From assembly GCA_965267335.1 (NCBI GenBank), contig OZ253953.1, positions 2,232,001 to 2,296,000 of the forward strand: a DNA stretch of 64,000 bases, written 5' to 3'. This stretch comes from G965267335 sp965267335 (GTDB taxonomy: Bacteria > Bacteroidota > Bacteroidia > Cytophagales > JAAEPT01). Made by a program: the position numbers and the translations under genes. The stretch's first letter is position 1, and each line of letters starts with the position of its first letter. Under the pieces are notes generated by a model that searched no databases, was not told where the DNA came from, and saw only the letters and a program-made list of their open reading frames with translations. Of this stretch, positions 33,262 to 44,110 are shown piece after piece.

Positions 33262-34164
33262 ATGAAAATAGCAATCGCAGGTGGTACAGGATTTATAGGT
33301 CAGGTATTGATGAGATACTTACACGAGAACTATGAATTCGTCATTTTAACCCGAGGTAAGAACAGGGAAGAGGGGCGTGTCAGGTATGTTCATTGGGATG
33401 CAGAGACTTTAGGCGACTGGAAGAGTGAATTGGAAGGCACAGATGCGCTGATCAACCTCAACGGCAAGTCAGTCAATTGTCGATACAACGACAAAAACAA
33501 GAAGTTAATTGTAGATACCAGGGTTAATGCAACCAGAGTTTTGGGAGAAGCACTGAAACAGCTTTCGAATCCGCCTCAAGTATGGATTAATGCTTCTTCA
33601 GCCACTATTTATGAATATGAATATCAAACACCTAATAACGAGTACAATCATTCCATAGGTAAGGGGTTTTCAGTAGAAGTGTGTAAGCAATGGGAACAAG
33701 CTTTTAATGATGCTGAAGTACCCGGAGTGAGAAAAGTAGTGACGCGAATAACCATTGTCATGGGGAATGGCAGTGCTTTTAAGATGATTTCTAATCTGGC
33801 AAAGTTTGGACTTGGAGGTACTCAGGGGCCCGGCAATCAAATGGTCAGTTGGATTCATGAAAAGGACTATGCAAGGCTTATTGAGTTTATAATCAAAAAC
33901 GATAAGGTAAGTGGTGTAGTTAATGCGGCCGCACCAAATCCTGTTACCAACAAGGAATTTATGAAAGCGGTCAGGAAATCTGTAAAAGCGCCATTCGGAA
34001 TTCCGCAAGCCAGTTGGATGATCAAATTAGGAGCTGTGTTGATGGGTACGGAATCAGAACTCGTGCTGAAAAGCAGGTATGTGGTTTCCAAAAAGCTGGA
34101 GGAGTTGGGATTCGAGTTTGAGTTTAAGGAGATCAGTAATGCACTTAATAACTTAAATAACTGA
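33262..34164 (+). CDS. TIGR01777-type NAD-dependent epimerase
   Basis: A 300-residue SDR-like epimerase of the TIGR01777 (YfcH) family. The NAD-binding loop is GGTGFIG at the very N-terminus, and a NASSATIYE stretch replaces the usual catalytic Ser region. The C-terminal DUF1731-type end is FGIPQASWMIKLGAVLMGTESELVLKSRYV. The substrate is unknown for the family. MKIAIAGG from the ATG at 33262 is the preferred start. It follows the small membrane protein at once and precedes the DUF2071 gene by 5 bases. Confidence 0.9.
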   Translation: MKIAIAGGTGFIGQVLMRYLHENYEFVILTRGKNREEGRVRYVHWDAETLGDWKSELEGTDALINLNGKSVNCRYNDKNKKLIVDTRVNATRVLGEALKQLSNPPQVWINASSATIYEYEYQTPNNEYNHSIGKGFSVEVCKQWEQAFNDAEVPGVRKVVTRITIVMGNGSAFKMISNLAKFGLGGTQGPGNQMVSWIHEKDYARLIEFIIKNDKVSGVVNAAAPNPVTNKEFMKAVRKSVKAPFGIPQASWMIKLGAVLMGTESELVLKSRYVVSKKLEELGFEFEFKEISNALNNLNN

Positions 34165-34169
34165 TAACA

Positions 34170-34955
34170 ATGTCTGAAGACGAATATGAACAGCGAATTA
34201 AAAGAAGATTGAACAATGAAAAAATCTCCGGCTTTTTAGAAGCCCGAACCTTACTCACTCATTTTGCTTTGATCACTTACCTCGTTCCGGAGGAAAAGTT
34301 ACTCCGTTTTGTTCCTGAGAAATTTGAACTAATAAAAGTAGAACATGAAGGAAGGCCTCACGGTATTCTAAACGTTGCCTGTTATATCAGTGAAAAATTT
34401 CGATTTAAAAATATATTACCGTTCATAAGGATGGATTATGGTCAGACGAATTACAGAATTTTCGTAAAAGATCATACCGGTGATCCGTCAGCGTTATTCA
34501 TTGATAATTCTGTGGGGACGATGATTTATAAGATACCCAAATTCCTATGGAAATTGCCCTGGTACCGAGTGAAGTATGATTTCCAATGTACCGAAGACCA
34601 CTATTATCTGGAAACTAAGGTGAGAAATGAGCTCGATTCAATAGTTTCGTTGAGTGCTACGAATCAGGAAGTTGAAGTTCCCGATTGCTTCAGTTCCCGT
34701 TCAGAAATGATGTACATCATGACGCATAATTACAAAGGGTATTACAACCGAGGTAATTCTGTGGGTGCATATAAAGTATGGCATTCAAAATTCAGTATTA
34801 ATACAGCAAAGGTTCAGGAGCTCTACTTTCGGAGATTAGAAGAGTTGAATCTTCTTGGTAAAGAAGAAATGGAAACTCCTTTTACATGCTGGTTAGCGGA
34901 GGATATTGAGTATCGCATTAAGTTTCCCCCAAAGAAGATTTCGATGATATCATGA
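34170..34955 (+). CDS. DUF2071 (YqjF-like) protein
   Basis: A 261-residue cytoplasmic protein that looks like the DUF2071 family: LTHFALITYLVPEEKLLRFVPEKFEL near the start, Tyr/Arg-rich middle (MDYGQTNYRIFVKDHTGDPS) and a C-terminal TCWLAEDIEY. The family has an acetoacetate-decarboxylase-like fold; no activity is proven. It begins 5 bases after the epimerase and overlaps the following membrane gene by ATGA. It probably belongs to the same unit as the GbsR-type regulator. Confidence 0.82.
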   Translation: MSEDEYEQRIKRRLNNEKISGFLEARTLLTHFALITYLVPEEKLLRFVPEKFELIKVEHEGRPHGILNVACYISEKFRFKNILPFIRMDYGQTNYRIFVKDHTGDPSALFIDNSVGTMIYKIPKFLWKLPWYRVKYDFQCTEDHYYLETKVRNELDSIVSLSATNQEVEVPDCFSSRSEMMYIMTHNYKGYYNRGNSVGAYKVWHSKFSINTAKVQELYFRRLEELNLLGKEEMETPFTCWLAEDIEYRIKFPPKKISMIS

Positions 34956-35329
34956 AGTTCTTCTCGTTTTACATATTTCGGTTTCTTGTTTGTTTTGTGG
35001 TAACGATAATCGCCACACCTTCTGGTATAGCCTCTGAAATTGGATCAGTATTTTTTTATTTATTCATTCCGATGCTTCTTATTGATTATATACTACTCCG
35101 TATTTGGGGTAATAAACTGGACAGGTGGTATGAAGAACGCAAACCATGTTTATTAATTATTGTTCTCATACTTTGTTTGCCTGATCTGGTTTACCTCACG
35201 TTAATGTCTGAGGGGAGAATCTGGTATTATAGAAACGCTCCACTAGTCCCCTTAATTTTGTTGTTTGGTTCGACAGTTTTATTTTTTATCCTCCAAAAAC
35301 TGAAGATCATTTCTATTCCTAAAGAGTAG
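34952..35329 (+). CDS. Small polytopic membrane protein
   Basis: A 125-residue protein with about four transmembrane helices (FFSFYIFRFLVCFVVTIIA, FFYLFIPMLLIDYILL, LLIIVLILCLPDLVYLTL, LVPLILLFGSTVLFFIL) and a basic end (KLKIISIPKE). It overlaps the DUF2071 gene by the ATGA. Unknown function; last gene of the cluster. Confidence 0.65.
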   Translation: MKFFSFYIFRFLVCFVVTIIATPSGIASEIGSVFFYLFIPMLLIDYILLRIWGNKLDRWYEERKPCLLIIVLILCLPDLVYLTLMSEGRIWYYRNAPLVPLILLFGSTVLFFILQKLKIISIPKE

Positions 35330-35479
35330 TTAAAATTGTTATAGGAATCCTCTGGAGATAGATAATGTTAATATTTTTATATTTTTTATAAAAATCATTC
35401 ATTTTTTAGTTACTTACTACTGTATTTCAGTATATACAACTAAACCTAGAAAGTCGATTCCCAGTCGGCACACCAGAAG

Positions 35480-38400
35480 ATGATGAATAGATTTGTACTT
35501 ACCCTATTGTTAGGGGTGTTATGTGTAAATGCGTATACACAATGTGGCCCCGCTTCAATCACCGTAACAGACTACTGTCCGGATCAATATGCAGAATTTA
35601 CTGTGAACGATCCTGATCCGCTTACCCGATATCACTGGTATCAGGACGCAGCGGGAACGACCTCTCTTGGCTACGGCCCCGATGGAATTGATGGAAAATA
35701 TTTTGTTTCACCCTCAACTTACCCTACGGGTAGTGGAACGCAGACTTTTTATTATCAAAGGGAGATAGAAGGTGTCGTTGGTGGACCTGATATGGCTAGT
35801 CATACAAATGCCGGTATACACAATGGTCCTAGTCAAGCCAACTATAGCTTAGATTATACAGCAACGGCAGATTTTGAACTTACAGAAATAACGGTACTAA
35901 TCTATCAAAATGGGATGGATCAGGGTTGGTATACTGGCACACACAGAATACAAGTAGAACTTGAGGGTAATTTTTCGAATTGGTATCATTTTGACAATTC
36001 TAATGTGACAAAAATAAATGGTGACTACTATGCCGTAACTATACCGATAGACAGAGATGGTTTAGGCAACGGACTACTCGGTACGGCTGGGACTAATACT
36101 ATTCAACTCTACGGAGCATCTGGTACTGACCCTAATGGGACAGCAAGTGCTAATACAACTTTTGCATTTGTGAATTCTGGTGATGTTGCAAATTCTTATA
36201 CAATAGGATCGGGGAGTTCAACAATTACTATTGATCAGGATGGTAATGATCAGACTGGATGGTGGGGAACCGCAAGACCGGCAATTTTTGATTGGAATGT
36301 TAATTTTTATTGTCCACTTGAATCTGTTTCTGCGGTAGAAGAGACCAACCTCGCTAACTGTTGTACACCGGTGGCCGCTCAACCAACCGTGACTACAGGG
36401 TCTGGTGAAACAGTATTTGAACTACCATTTTCAGAAACCTTAACGGCCGGTAACTCTAATGCAGCTCACTATTTTGAGTGGTACCACAATGGAGCCGTTG
36501 TGGCCAGTGGTTATGGAGTTGATACCTATAATGCAACTGCAGTAGGTAATTATGAAGTTAGGGTCGTTGAAGATGCCGGAGATATCAATAAGTTGAGTTG
36601 TTATAATGAATCTTCAATATTGGCACTTGAGGAGCAGATATTATTTGCTATCGCTTCCTCGGAAAATATTTGTATTGGAGATCAGATTACTTTAACCGCT
36701 GATGGAGCTTTGAGTAATATCAGTTGGACACCCAATCAGTACTTAACAGATAATACTGCTTTTGTGACCTCGGCTACTCCAACCCAAACGATTACCTACA
36801 CGGTGACAGCAGAAGTTCCCTCAGGTAATCTGGTTGAGAACTGGGATTTTGAAGATGGGAATACGGCTTTCGATGTAAGTGCGGGAATCAGAAATGCTCC
36901 TGCTTCTAATATTACCTACCAAAACGATTGGGCTGGATTACCTAATGACCCAGGGCCTCACCCAATGCTTGATTTTCAAAACTATGGTAGTAATGGTAAT
37001 GGAGTATATGCAATTATAGACACTTATGTGTCACAGGGAGGCTGGGCGTTGGCTTATGACTGTGGTGATCATACGAGCGGTTCGGGGAATTTCATGTTGC
37101 ACGATGCAATGACAACGAATACCATGAACACCTACGGTGTTACGGATGATTTGGACGCATACTTCTGGAAACAAGATGTGGTTGTTGAAGCTAATACCAC
37201 TTATGATTTTACAGCTTGGTTTGCCAATGCATCTGTAGGACAGTACAACAATCCACCGCAAATACAGATGTATGTTAATGACGTTCCTATTTTAGGTACT
37301 CCATGGCAGCAGGCAGCAAATTCTACGGAGTGGAATACCTGTGATTGGCATGAAGCAGCCGGAACATGGAATTCAGGAGCCTACAGCGGTCCGGTTGAAA
37401 TTAAGATCGTTGAACTATCTCACCAGGATAGTGGAAATGACTTTTTGGTTGATGATATCATGTTCTCTTCAGGCACCAGTATACAATCTGATGATGTGAC
37501 CATTACAGTAAATGACTGCTTCACCGCTACGGCACAGCAAAATACTAACTGTGTGAATGACTCTTCGGAGATTGAGTTTATTCATAACGGCCTTTTCACA
37601 GGTTGGACAGAACTAGGAGGGGGGACAGCTAGTATCAAAGATCCTAATTCAGAAGTGACATTGGTATCACCTTCCACAGATACCCGATATGTTGGGTGCG
37701 CGCAATATCCTTTAGGGAACTTATTAACGAATGGTGATTTTGAGCTGGGAGATCAGGGGTTCGGGTCTGATTATACACCAGGTACTGGAGGAGGTAATTA
37801 CATGATTACTGATGATGCCAATAATATGAATGGTACCTGGTTTATAAATAATACTGATGTCACTACAGGTACCGGTAATATGATGGTAGTCGATGGTGGC
37901 TCTACAGTTGCTGACATATGGAATAATACTGTTGATGTTGTCGCAGGGGAAGATTATGCCTTTTCCGTGTGGGTACAAAATGTTCACGTAAATATGGATA
38001 ACCCAGCAGAGATGCGTTTTTATGCGGACGGTAATCCATTGGGACAAATTGATTTGCCAGATAACGATCAGAATTGGATTCAGTTCTTTACTACATGGAC
38101 TGCTACCACTACCGGTACAATAACCATTAGTATTCAAAATGAAAATACAGGTTTTTTAGGTAATGATTTCGCTATAGATGACATCGTATTTGCTCCTCTA
38201 TTTGATGAAACCAGATGTGATACCGTTGATGTCGTTGCCTGTACACCTCCGTGCCAACCGCCAACAGCACTTTCAATCGATCAGACAGGTCCAATTCAAC
38301 TCTGTGCTGGAAGTAATCAGACGTTGAGTGCAACTTATACCCTGGACCCTTCACCATTGAATGGGTATTACTATACTTGGTTCCAAGATGGTACTCCGGT

Positions 38401-41400
38401 TTATGGTCCTACAACAACTTATTCCGATGAAGTGTTGAATAGTATTGCAACCGGAGATGCCGGGACTTACACAATAAGAATAGAAGATGGAAACAATGAT
38501 GACGCAGTCTGCTATCTGGAAGAATCCATAGTGGTAGATGTCGAGGATCAACCTTCGACAGCCAGTGCTGGTACTAATCAAACGATTTGTGAAACAACGA
38601 CTAGTGTGAACCTATCAGCCAATAACCCGGCAAGCGGTACGGGAACCTGGTCCTTGGTGAGTGGTAGTGGAACATTGAGTTCAACGACCAGTACTACTCC
38701 TACAGTCACGAGCCTGGGAATTGGAGCTAACGTCTTTCGGTGGACTATTTCTACGGGTACCTACTGTCCGGATGAAACAGATGATGTCACCATCACGGTT
38801 GACGCAGCACCATCCGCTTCGGCAGCTGGAGCCGATCAGGATGTCTGTGAAACACCTGGAACGGCAACCATGGCCGCAAATACCCCTGTAAGCGGAACAG
38901 GAACCTGGGTCACAATGTCAGGAAGTGGAACTTTTAGTAGTACTAACTCTCCGACAGCTACGGTAAGTGGTCTTTCTGCGGGTGCCAATACTTTCCGATG
39001 GACTATATCTACAGCGAATAGCTGCCCAGACGAAACAGACGATGTAACGATCAACGTAGATGCAGCACCAAGCGCAGCAGTAGCAGGGTCAAACCAAACG
39101 ATTTGTGCGAGCACAGCCACCATGGCAGCTACAGCTCCAGCAACAGGAACGGGAACCTGGAGTTTGATTTCAGGAACAGGTTCAGCAACCTCACCAAACT
39201 CAGCGACTTCGGGCATTACCGGATTAACAACGGGAACTAACACCTTCCGCTGGACGGTGAGCAATGGGGTGTGTCCTGACGAAACAGATGAAGTAGATAT
39301 TAACGTTTCAGCGACAGTAACAACTGCTGATGCAGGTCCAGCCCAAACCTTATGTGCCGGCTCAACGGCAACCATGGCAGCGAATGCAGCAGGTGGAGGT
39401 GAAACAGGTACCTGGTCACTGGTAAGTGGATCAGGAACAATTACCAGTCCTAATTCGGAGACGACAACAATTACAGGACTTGGTTCAGGAGCCAATGTGT
39501 TCCGTTGGACCATAGATAATACAATTTGCCCGGTAAGTACGGATGAAGTAACCATTACGATTGACGATGCACCAAGCGCAGCGGTAGCAGGAACAAATCA
39601 AACAGTATGTGAAACACCAGGCACGGCCACGATGGCAGCGACTGCACCAGCAACAGGAACAGGAACCTGGACCTTACAATCAGGTACGGGAACAATAACA
39701 ACTCCAAGTTCAGCCACAACAGGAATCACCGGTCTTGGAGCAGGAGCTAATGTATTCCGCTGGACAGTAAGCAATGGAGTATGCCCTGATGAAACAGATG
39801 AAGTAACGATTACTGTTGATGCAGCACCAACCACAGCAAATGCAGGTCCTGCCCAGACAGAATGTGAAGGGACAACGATAACAATGGCAGCGAACACCCC
39901 TGCAACAGGAACAGGTGTCTGGTCATTAATATCAGGAACCGGATCAGCCGACACACCTGGTGACCCGGCTTCCACAGTAAGTGGATTGACCGCAGGAAGC
40001 TCATCAACCTTCCGCTGGACGATTAGCAACGGAACCTGTCCGGATGAAACAGATGAAGTAGTAATAACCATTGATCAGGCCCCTACAGCAGCTAACGTAG
40101 GAGCTGACCTGAATGTGTGTATAGCAGACCCTATTAACCTGACAGGTAATAACCCATCGGTAGGAACAGGTATCTGGACAACAGGCCCTGCTACCACAGG
40201 AGGTACAATAGATACACCAACCGACCCAACTTCGAGTGTAAGTGGAATGTCAGGAGGAGATGTACTAGAGGCGATCTGGACAATATCTAACGGAGTGTGT
40301 CCAAGTGATGATGATACGATAACAATTACCGCAACAGGTGTGGCTTCACCAAGTGTGACCCTGAATGTAGACAACAGCCAGGTCTGTGAAGGAACAGCAA
40401 TCACTTTTACAGCCACAGGAAACAATGGAGGTTCAGCACCGACCTATGAGTTCTTCGATGGAACAAATGCAAGTTTACAAGGACCGGGCCCATCGAATAC
40501 CTTTACAATAGCCGCTCCGAATCAGGATACAACGATTTATGTAGAGATGGTATCCAACTCCAGCTGTTTGGGAGCCAACCCAGCAGATGTACAATCAACG
40601 ACAGTGGGAGTACAGGTAGACCTGAATCCTAGTACAGCAGATGCAGGTCCTGACCAAACGGTGTGTACGACTGATGCGACACTAGCTGCAGTAGCACCAA
40701 CAACGGGTACAGGATCCTGGTCAGTGACATCCGGAACCGGAACAGTGACTACGATCAATGATCCGGGTTCACAGGTAACCGGACTGGCTGCATCAAGCAC
40801 AGTGACCCTACAGTGGGAGGTAAGCAATGGAGTATGTCCGACCAGTACAGATGAAGTAGACATTACAAGAACAGGAAGTCTGACCAGTCCGAATGCAGGC
40901 CCAGACCAAACAATATGTGAGACAGGTACAGCAACCTTAGCGGCCAACGCAGTAGCCGGAGGCGAGACAGGCACCTGGACCACCTCAGGAGATGGTACAT
41001 TCAGTAATGCCAATGACGAAGCAGCTACTTATACGCCAGGAGCAACAGATATTACGAATGGTACAGCAACACTAACCTGGAGTATTGACAATGGAGTATG
41101 TCCAGTGGCTACAGATGAAGTAGACATCACAATTGACGGTCTTCCAACGACAGCAGCGGCAGGAGCCGATGATGCGATTTGTACAGACGGTTATCAGCTA
41201 TCAGGTAACAACCCAACTGTAGGAACGGGAGCCTGGACAAGTAGCGATGGGGGAGTGACCTTTGATAACATCAACTTGTTTGATGCACAGGCGAGTAACA
41301 TCCAAACAGGAGTGACAACCTTTACCTGGACAATCACCAATGGAGTATGTCCGGCCAGCACAGACGATGTAGACATCACAAGAAGCGGAAGCTTGACTAC

Positions 41401-43984
41401 ACCATTAGCCGGAGCTGATCAAACGATATGCGAGACCGGAACAGCGACAATGGCAGCAAATGCAGCGGGAGGAGGAGAGACAGGAACCTGGTCAACAAGT
41501 GGAGACGGAACGTTTGATGATGTTAATAGCGAAACAGCAGTGTACACACCAGGAGCAACAGACATCACAACTGGAACAGTAACACTGACCTGGACCATGA
41601 GCAATGGAGTGTGTCCTGATGCAACAAATACTATGGATATACAAATCGATGCACAGCCCAGTACGGCTGCAGCAGGAACAAACCAAACTTTATGCACGGA
41701 CCAGACAACATTAGCCGCAACTGCACCAACTTCTGGTACAGGTATGTGGACTGTAGTATCAGGGTCAGGAACTGTAAGCACACCTACTGATGAGGCCAGT
41801 ACAGTAACCGGATTGGTGCAGGGAGGTACCTTGACATTGAGGTGGACGGTGAGCAATGGAGTTTGCCCATCAAGCACCGATGATGTTGATATTACTAGAG
41901 TAGGAGCACTTACAACTCCGAATGCAGGATTTGATGCAACTATTTGTGAAACAGGTACAGCAACATTATCTGCCAATGCTGCTAATACAGGAGCAGGAGA
42001 AACAGGCACCTGGACTACAGGAGGGGACGGCAGCTTCGATAATGTCAACGATGAAGGAGCTACTTATACTCCAGGAACAACGGATATTACAAATGGCACA
42101 GTCACATTAAGCTGGACGATAGACAATGGAGGACTTTGTCCAAGTGCCACAGATGATATGATAATTACGCTGGATGCATTGCCCACAACGGCTAATGCCG
42201 GAACCGACCAGACAGTTTGTGTGACTTCACTTAACCTCAATGGAAATACAGCCATAGTAGGAACGGGAACCTGGACCACAGTGACCGGTCCGGCTACAAT
42301 CGATAACATAAACGATGAAGGGACCCAGGTCTTCAATTTACAGGATGGCACCAATGAATTCCAATGGGCGATTAGCAATGGCGCTTGTCCGGCAAGTACG
42401 GATATTGTGAGGATTACAAAATCTGGAGATTTGACAACTCCGGATGCGGGTTCCGATGATAACATCTGCGAGACAGCAGGAAGCTATACTTTGGGTGGTA
42501 ATTCTGTTGATGTAGGAAACGGAGAGACAGGAACCTGGTCGGTAGAAGCAGGTACTGCTACTATTACAAATGTCAATGATCCGACTACAACAATAACAGG
42601 GATCGCCCCTGGTACAGTTACTATGCGCTGGACAATCAGTAATGGTATTTGTCCTGATGCTTTCAACGAAGTCGATATTGTTGTAGACCAGGATCCGGGT
42701 ACCGCTACTCTAGGAAACGATACAACCCTCTGTGGAGTCGATATGACTCTAAATGGTAATGCACCGGTTGTGGGTACAGGTCTTTGGGCAATATCTGCGG
42801 GTAATGGGACCCTGACCGATCCGACTAATCCTTCTACAACTATTACAGGATTATCAGGGCAAACCGAATTATCATGGACATTGACGAACGGTACCTGTAT
42901 AAGTCAGGATGGATTTAGAATTAATGCTTCCACGCCTGTAACTCCTGATGTACAGTTGACTGCCAATAACAGTAATATCTGTGAAGGAGACAATATTACC
43001 TTTACAGCATTTAATAGTGGATCAACTAATAATGGTACAAATCCTACCTATGAGTTTTACGAAGATGGTATTAGTGTCCAGGGTCCATCGACTTTGAATA
43101 CGTATACGACCAATACCTATACCCAAAATGAAAACATCGTTGTTATTTTACGCCCTTCATTGACCTGCGTTACTGATGATTCTGTGGTGGCTCTTGCTAG
43201 TACATCAGTTAGTCCTGCACCTACGGTTGGTATTCTTGAGCCGGATGCACAGGTTTGTGAGACTCAGGGATATACTTTAACGGCAGTTGCAAGTTCAGGT
43301 ACGTCCCTACAATGGTACGACAATACGAGTGGTTCACCGGTAGCATTGTTTGGAGAAAATGGCGCTACACTTAATGTACCGTATTCAGGTACCTTTATTG
43401 CAGTCGTGAATAATACTGATTTGACTTGTTCTGCTGTATCCTCCAACGCAGTAAACGTTACCATCGATCAGATGCCGGGTGTTGAGGCAGGTAACATGCA
43501 AACGTTGTTTGTCGGAGACCAGATTTCGATGCAAGGAAGTGTTAGCAATGCAACAAATAGTTATTGGAGTCCTGATAATGGAGAGTTTGATGATGTAACT
43601 AATCCGACCTCGGTATACACCGGGTTGGTAGGAGGTTTACAGACCTATACTCTTACTGCAGTAAACGGAGCTTGTAGCGATTCCGATCAGGTAACGCTTC
43701 AGGTAAGGGTGCCAATTACTATTCCTAACGTATTCACACCAAACACTGACGGAGAGAATGATACCTGGATTATAGAAGGTTTGGAGACTTATAGTAACAT
43801 TAAACTGGAAGTTTTCAACCGCTGGGGTTCTCCGGTATATAATTCTACGCCTACTTACACTCCTTGGGACGGGCTAAGGGCAGGAGAGCAAATGCCTGTT
43901 GCCACCTACTACTACATCCTGACCATAGATGCTGGCAGTGATGAAGAACAGATATTTACAGGTAGTGTGACGCTCGTGAGGTAA
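35480..43984 (+). CDS. Giant T9SS-exported adhesin-like protein with 16 Ig/PKD-like repeats
   Basis: A 2834-residue surface or secreted protein. Signal peptide MMNRFVLTLLLGVLCVNAYTQ; N-terminal Ig-like region; two galactose-binding-like modules near residues 449-650 (NLVENWDFEDGN) and 746-905 (NLLTNGDFELGD). Sixteen repeats of about 80-90 residues follow, from residue 1025 to about 2484, with the pattern 'P[ST]TAxAGxxQTxCxxxxxLxAxxPxxGTGxWxxxxGxGxxxxxxxxxTxVxGLxxGxxTxxWTxSNGVCPxxTDxVxI'. A C-terminal gliding-motility-type domain (PNVFTPNTDGENDTW to 2834) ends the protein, the type B sorting signal that directs cargo through the T9SS. Catalytic sites are absent, so adhesion or surface-layer formation is likely. 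Codons in the repeats are strikingly uniform, a sign of recent duplication. Confidence 0.9.
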   Translation: MMNRFVLTLLLGVLCVNAYTQCGPASITVTDYCPDQYAEFTVNDPDPLTRYHWYQDAAGTTSLGYGPDGIDGKYFVSPSTYPTGSGTQTFYYQREIEGVVGGPDMASHTNAGIHNGPSQANYSLDYTATADFELTEITVLIYQNGMDQGWYTGTHRIQVELEGNFSNWYHFDNSNVTKINGDYYAVTIPIDRDGLGNGLLGTAGTNTIQLYGASGTDPNGTASANTTFAFVNSGDVANSYTIGSGSSTITIDQDGNDQTGWWGTARPAIFDWNVNFYCPLESVSAVEETNLANCCTPVAAQPTVTTGSGETVFELPFSETLTAGNSNAAHYFEWYHNGAVVASGYGVDTYNATAVGNYEVRVVEDAGDINKLSCYNESSILALEEQILFAIASSENICIGDQITLTADGALSNISWTPNQYLTDNTAFVTSATPTQTITYTVTAEVPSGNLVENWDFEDGNTAFDVSAGIRNAPASNITYQNDWAGLPNDPGPHPMLDFQNYGSNGNGVYAIIDTYVSQGGWALAYDCGDHTSGSGNFMLHDAMTTNTMNTYGVTDDLDAYFWKQDVVVEANTTYDFTAWFANASVGQYNNPPQIQMYVNDVPILGTPWQQAANSTEWNTCDWHEAAGTWNSGAYSGPVEIKIVELSHQDSGNDFLVDDIMFSSGTSIQSDDVTITVNDCFTATAQQNTNCVNDSSEIEFIHNGLFTGWTELGGGTASIKDPNSEVTLVSPSTDTRYVGCAQYPLGNLLTNGDFELGDQGFGSDYTPGTGGGNYMITDDANNMNGTWFINNTDVTTGTGNMMVVDGGSTVADIWNNTVDVVAGEDYAFSVWVQNVHVNMDNPAEMRFYADGNPLGQIDLPDNDQNWIQFFTTWTATTTGTITISIQNENTGFLGNDFAIDDIVFAPLFDETRCDTVDVVACTPPCQPPTALSIDQTGPIQLCAGSNQTLSATYTLDPSPLNGYYYTWFQDGTPVYGPTTTYSDEVLNSIATGDAGTYTIRIEDGNNDDAVCYLEESIVVDVEDQPSTASAGTNQTICETTTSVNLSANNPASGTGTWSLVSGSGTLSSTTSTTPTVTSLGIGANVFRWTISTGTYCPDETDDVTITVDAAPSASAAGADQDVCETPGTATMAANTPVSGTGTWVTMSGSGTFSSTNSPTATVSGLSAGANTFRWTISTANSCPDETDDVTINVDAAPSAAVAGSNQTICASTATMAATAPATGTGTWSLISGTGSATSPNSATSGITGLTTGTNTFRWTVSNGVCPDETDEVDINVSATVTTADAGPAQTLCAGSTATMAANAAGGGETGTWSLVSGSGTITSPNSETTTITGLGSGANVFRWTIDNTICPVSTDEVTITIDDAPSAAVAGTNQTVCETPGTATMAATAPATGTGTWTLQSGTGTITTPSSATTGITGLGAGANVFRWTVSNGVCPDETDEVTITVDAAPTTANAGPAQTECEGTTITMAANTPATGTGVWSLISGTGSADTPGDPASTVSGLTAGSSSTFRWTISNGTCPDETDEVVITIDQAPTAANVGADLNVCIADPINLTGNNPSVGTGIWTTGPATTGGTIDTPTDPTSSVSGMSGGDVLEAIWTISNGVCPSDDDTITITATGVASPSVTLNVDNSQVCEGTAITFTATGNNGGSAPTYEFFDGTNASLQGPGPSNTFTIAAPNQDTTIYVEMVSNSSCLGANPADVQSTTVGVQVDLNPSTADAGPDQTVCTTDATLAAVAPTTGTGSWSVTSGTGTVTTINDPGSQVTGLAASSTVTLQWEVSNGVCPTSTDEVDITRTGSLTSPNAGPDQTICETGTATLAANAVAGGETGTWTTSGDGTFSNANDEAATYTPGATDITNGTATLTWSIDNGVCPVATDEVDITIDGLPTTAAAGADDAICTDGYQLSGNNPTVGTGAWTSSDGGVTFDNINLFDAQASNIQTGVTTFTWTITNGVCPASTDDVDITRSGSLTTPLAGADQTICETGTATMAANAAGGGETGTWSTSGDGTFDDVNSETAVYTPGATDITTGTVTLTWTMSNGVCPDATNTMDIQIDAQPSTAAAGTNQTLCTDQTTLAATAPTSGTGMWTVVSGSGTVSTPTDEASTVTGLVQGGTLTLRWTVSNGVCPSSTDDVDITRVGALTTPNAGFDATICETGTATLSANAANTGAGETGTWTTGGDGSFDNVNDEGATYTPGTTDITNGTVTLSWTIDNGGLCPSATDDMIITLDALPTTANAGTDQTVCVTSLNLNGNTAIVGTGTWTTVTGPATIDNINDEGTQVFNLQDGTNEFQWAISNGACPASTDIVRITKSGDLTTPDAGSDDNICETAGSYTLGGNSVDVGNGETGTWSVEAGTATITNVNDPTTTITGIAPGTVTMRWTISNGICPDAFNEVDIVVDQDPGTATLGNDTTLCGVDMTLNGNAPVVGTGLWAISAGNGTLTDPTNPSTTITGLSGQTELSWTLTNGTCISQDGFRINASTPVTPDVQLTANNSNICEGDNITFTAFNSGSTNNGTNPTYEFYEDGISVQGPSTLNTYTTNTYTQNENIVVILRPSLTCVTDDSVVALASTSVSPAPTVGILEPDAQVCETQGYTLTAVASSGTSLQWYDNTSGSPVALFGENGATLNVPYSGTFIAVVNNTDLTCSAVSSNAVNVTIDQMPGVEAGNMQTLFVGDQISMQGSVSNATNSYWSPDNGEFDDVTNPTSVYTGLVGGLQTYTLTAVNGACSDSDQVTLQVRVPITIPNVFTPNTDGENDTWIIEGLETYSNIKLEVFNRWGSPVYNSTPTYTPWDGLRAGEQMPVATYYYILTIDAGSDEEQIFTGSVTLVR
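38552..42930 (+). repeat. Tandem Ig/PKD-like repeats, 16 copies (two blocks)
   Basis: Seven copies from 38552, one divergent Ig-like domain (SPSVTLNVDNSQVCEG), then nine copies to about 42930. The second block carries a higher-order two-domain unit of 513-522 bases starting at 40880, 41393, 41909 and 42431. Confidence 0.8.
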
Positions 43985-44110
43985 AGACTTTATCTAACAA
44001 TCATATAGAGCAGCTGTTACAGTATGTGATGGCTGTTTTTGTTTAGAAACTGATAAACCAGTCTGTAGTGATTATAAAGGGAAGCTGTTGTGAGATTGTA
44101 GGGGGTGATT

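Noticed and set aside
33670..34008. A 112-residue minus-strand ORF opposite the epimerase gene
   Set aside because: It overlaps a clear TIGR01777 coding frame and has no start signals.
38836..42465. Long minus-strand ORFs (116-239 residues) opposite the giant adhesin repeats
   Set aside because: They arise because the repeated sense codons (ACA, GCA, GGA and others) avoid stops in one antisense frame. They share the repeat period, have Val/Pro-rich composition and lack start signals. The sense frame has a signal peptide, regular domains and a sorting tag.
44002..44042. Possible terminator after the giant adhesin gene (CAGC...GCTGTTTTTG)
   Set aside because: The stem is only four bases with a long loop; the T run alone is not sufficient evidence.
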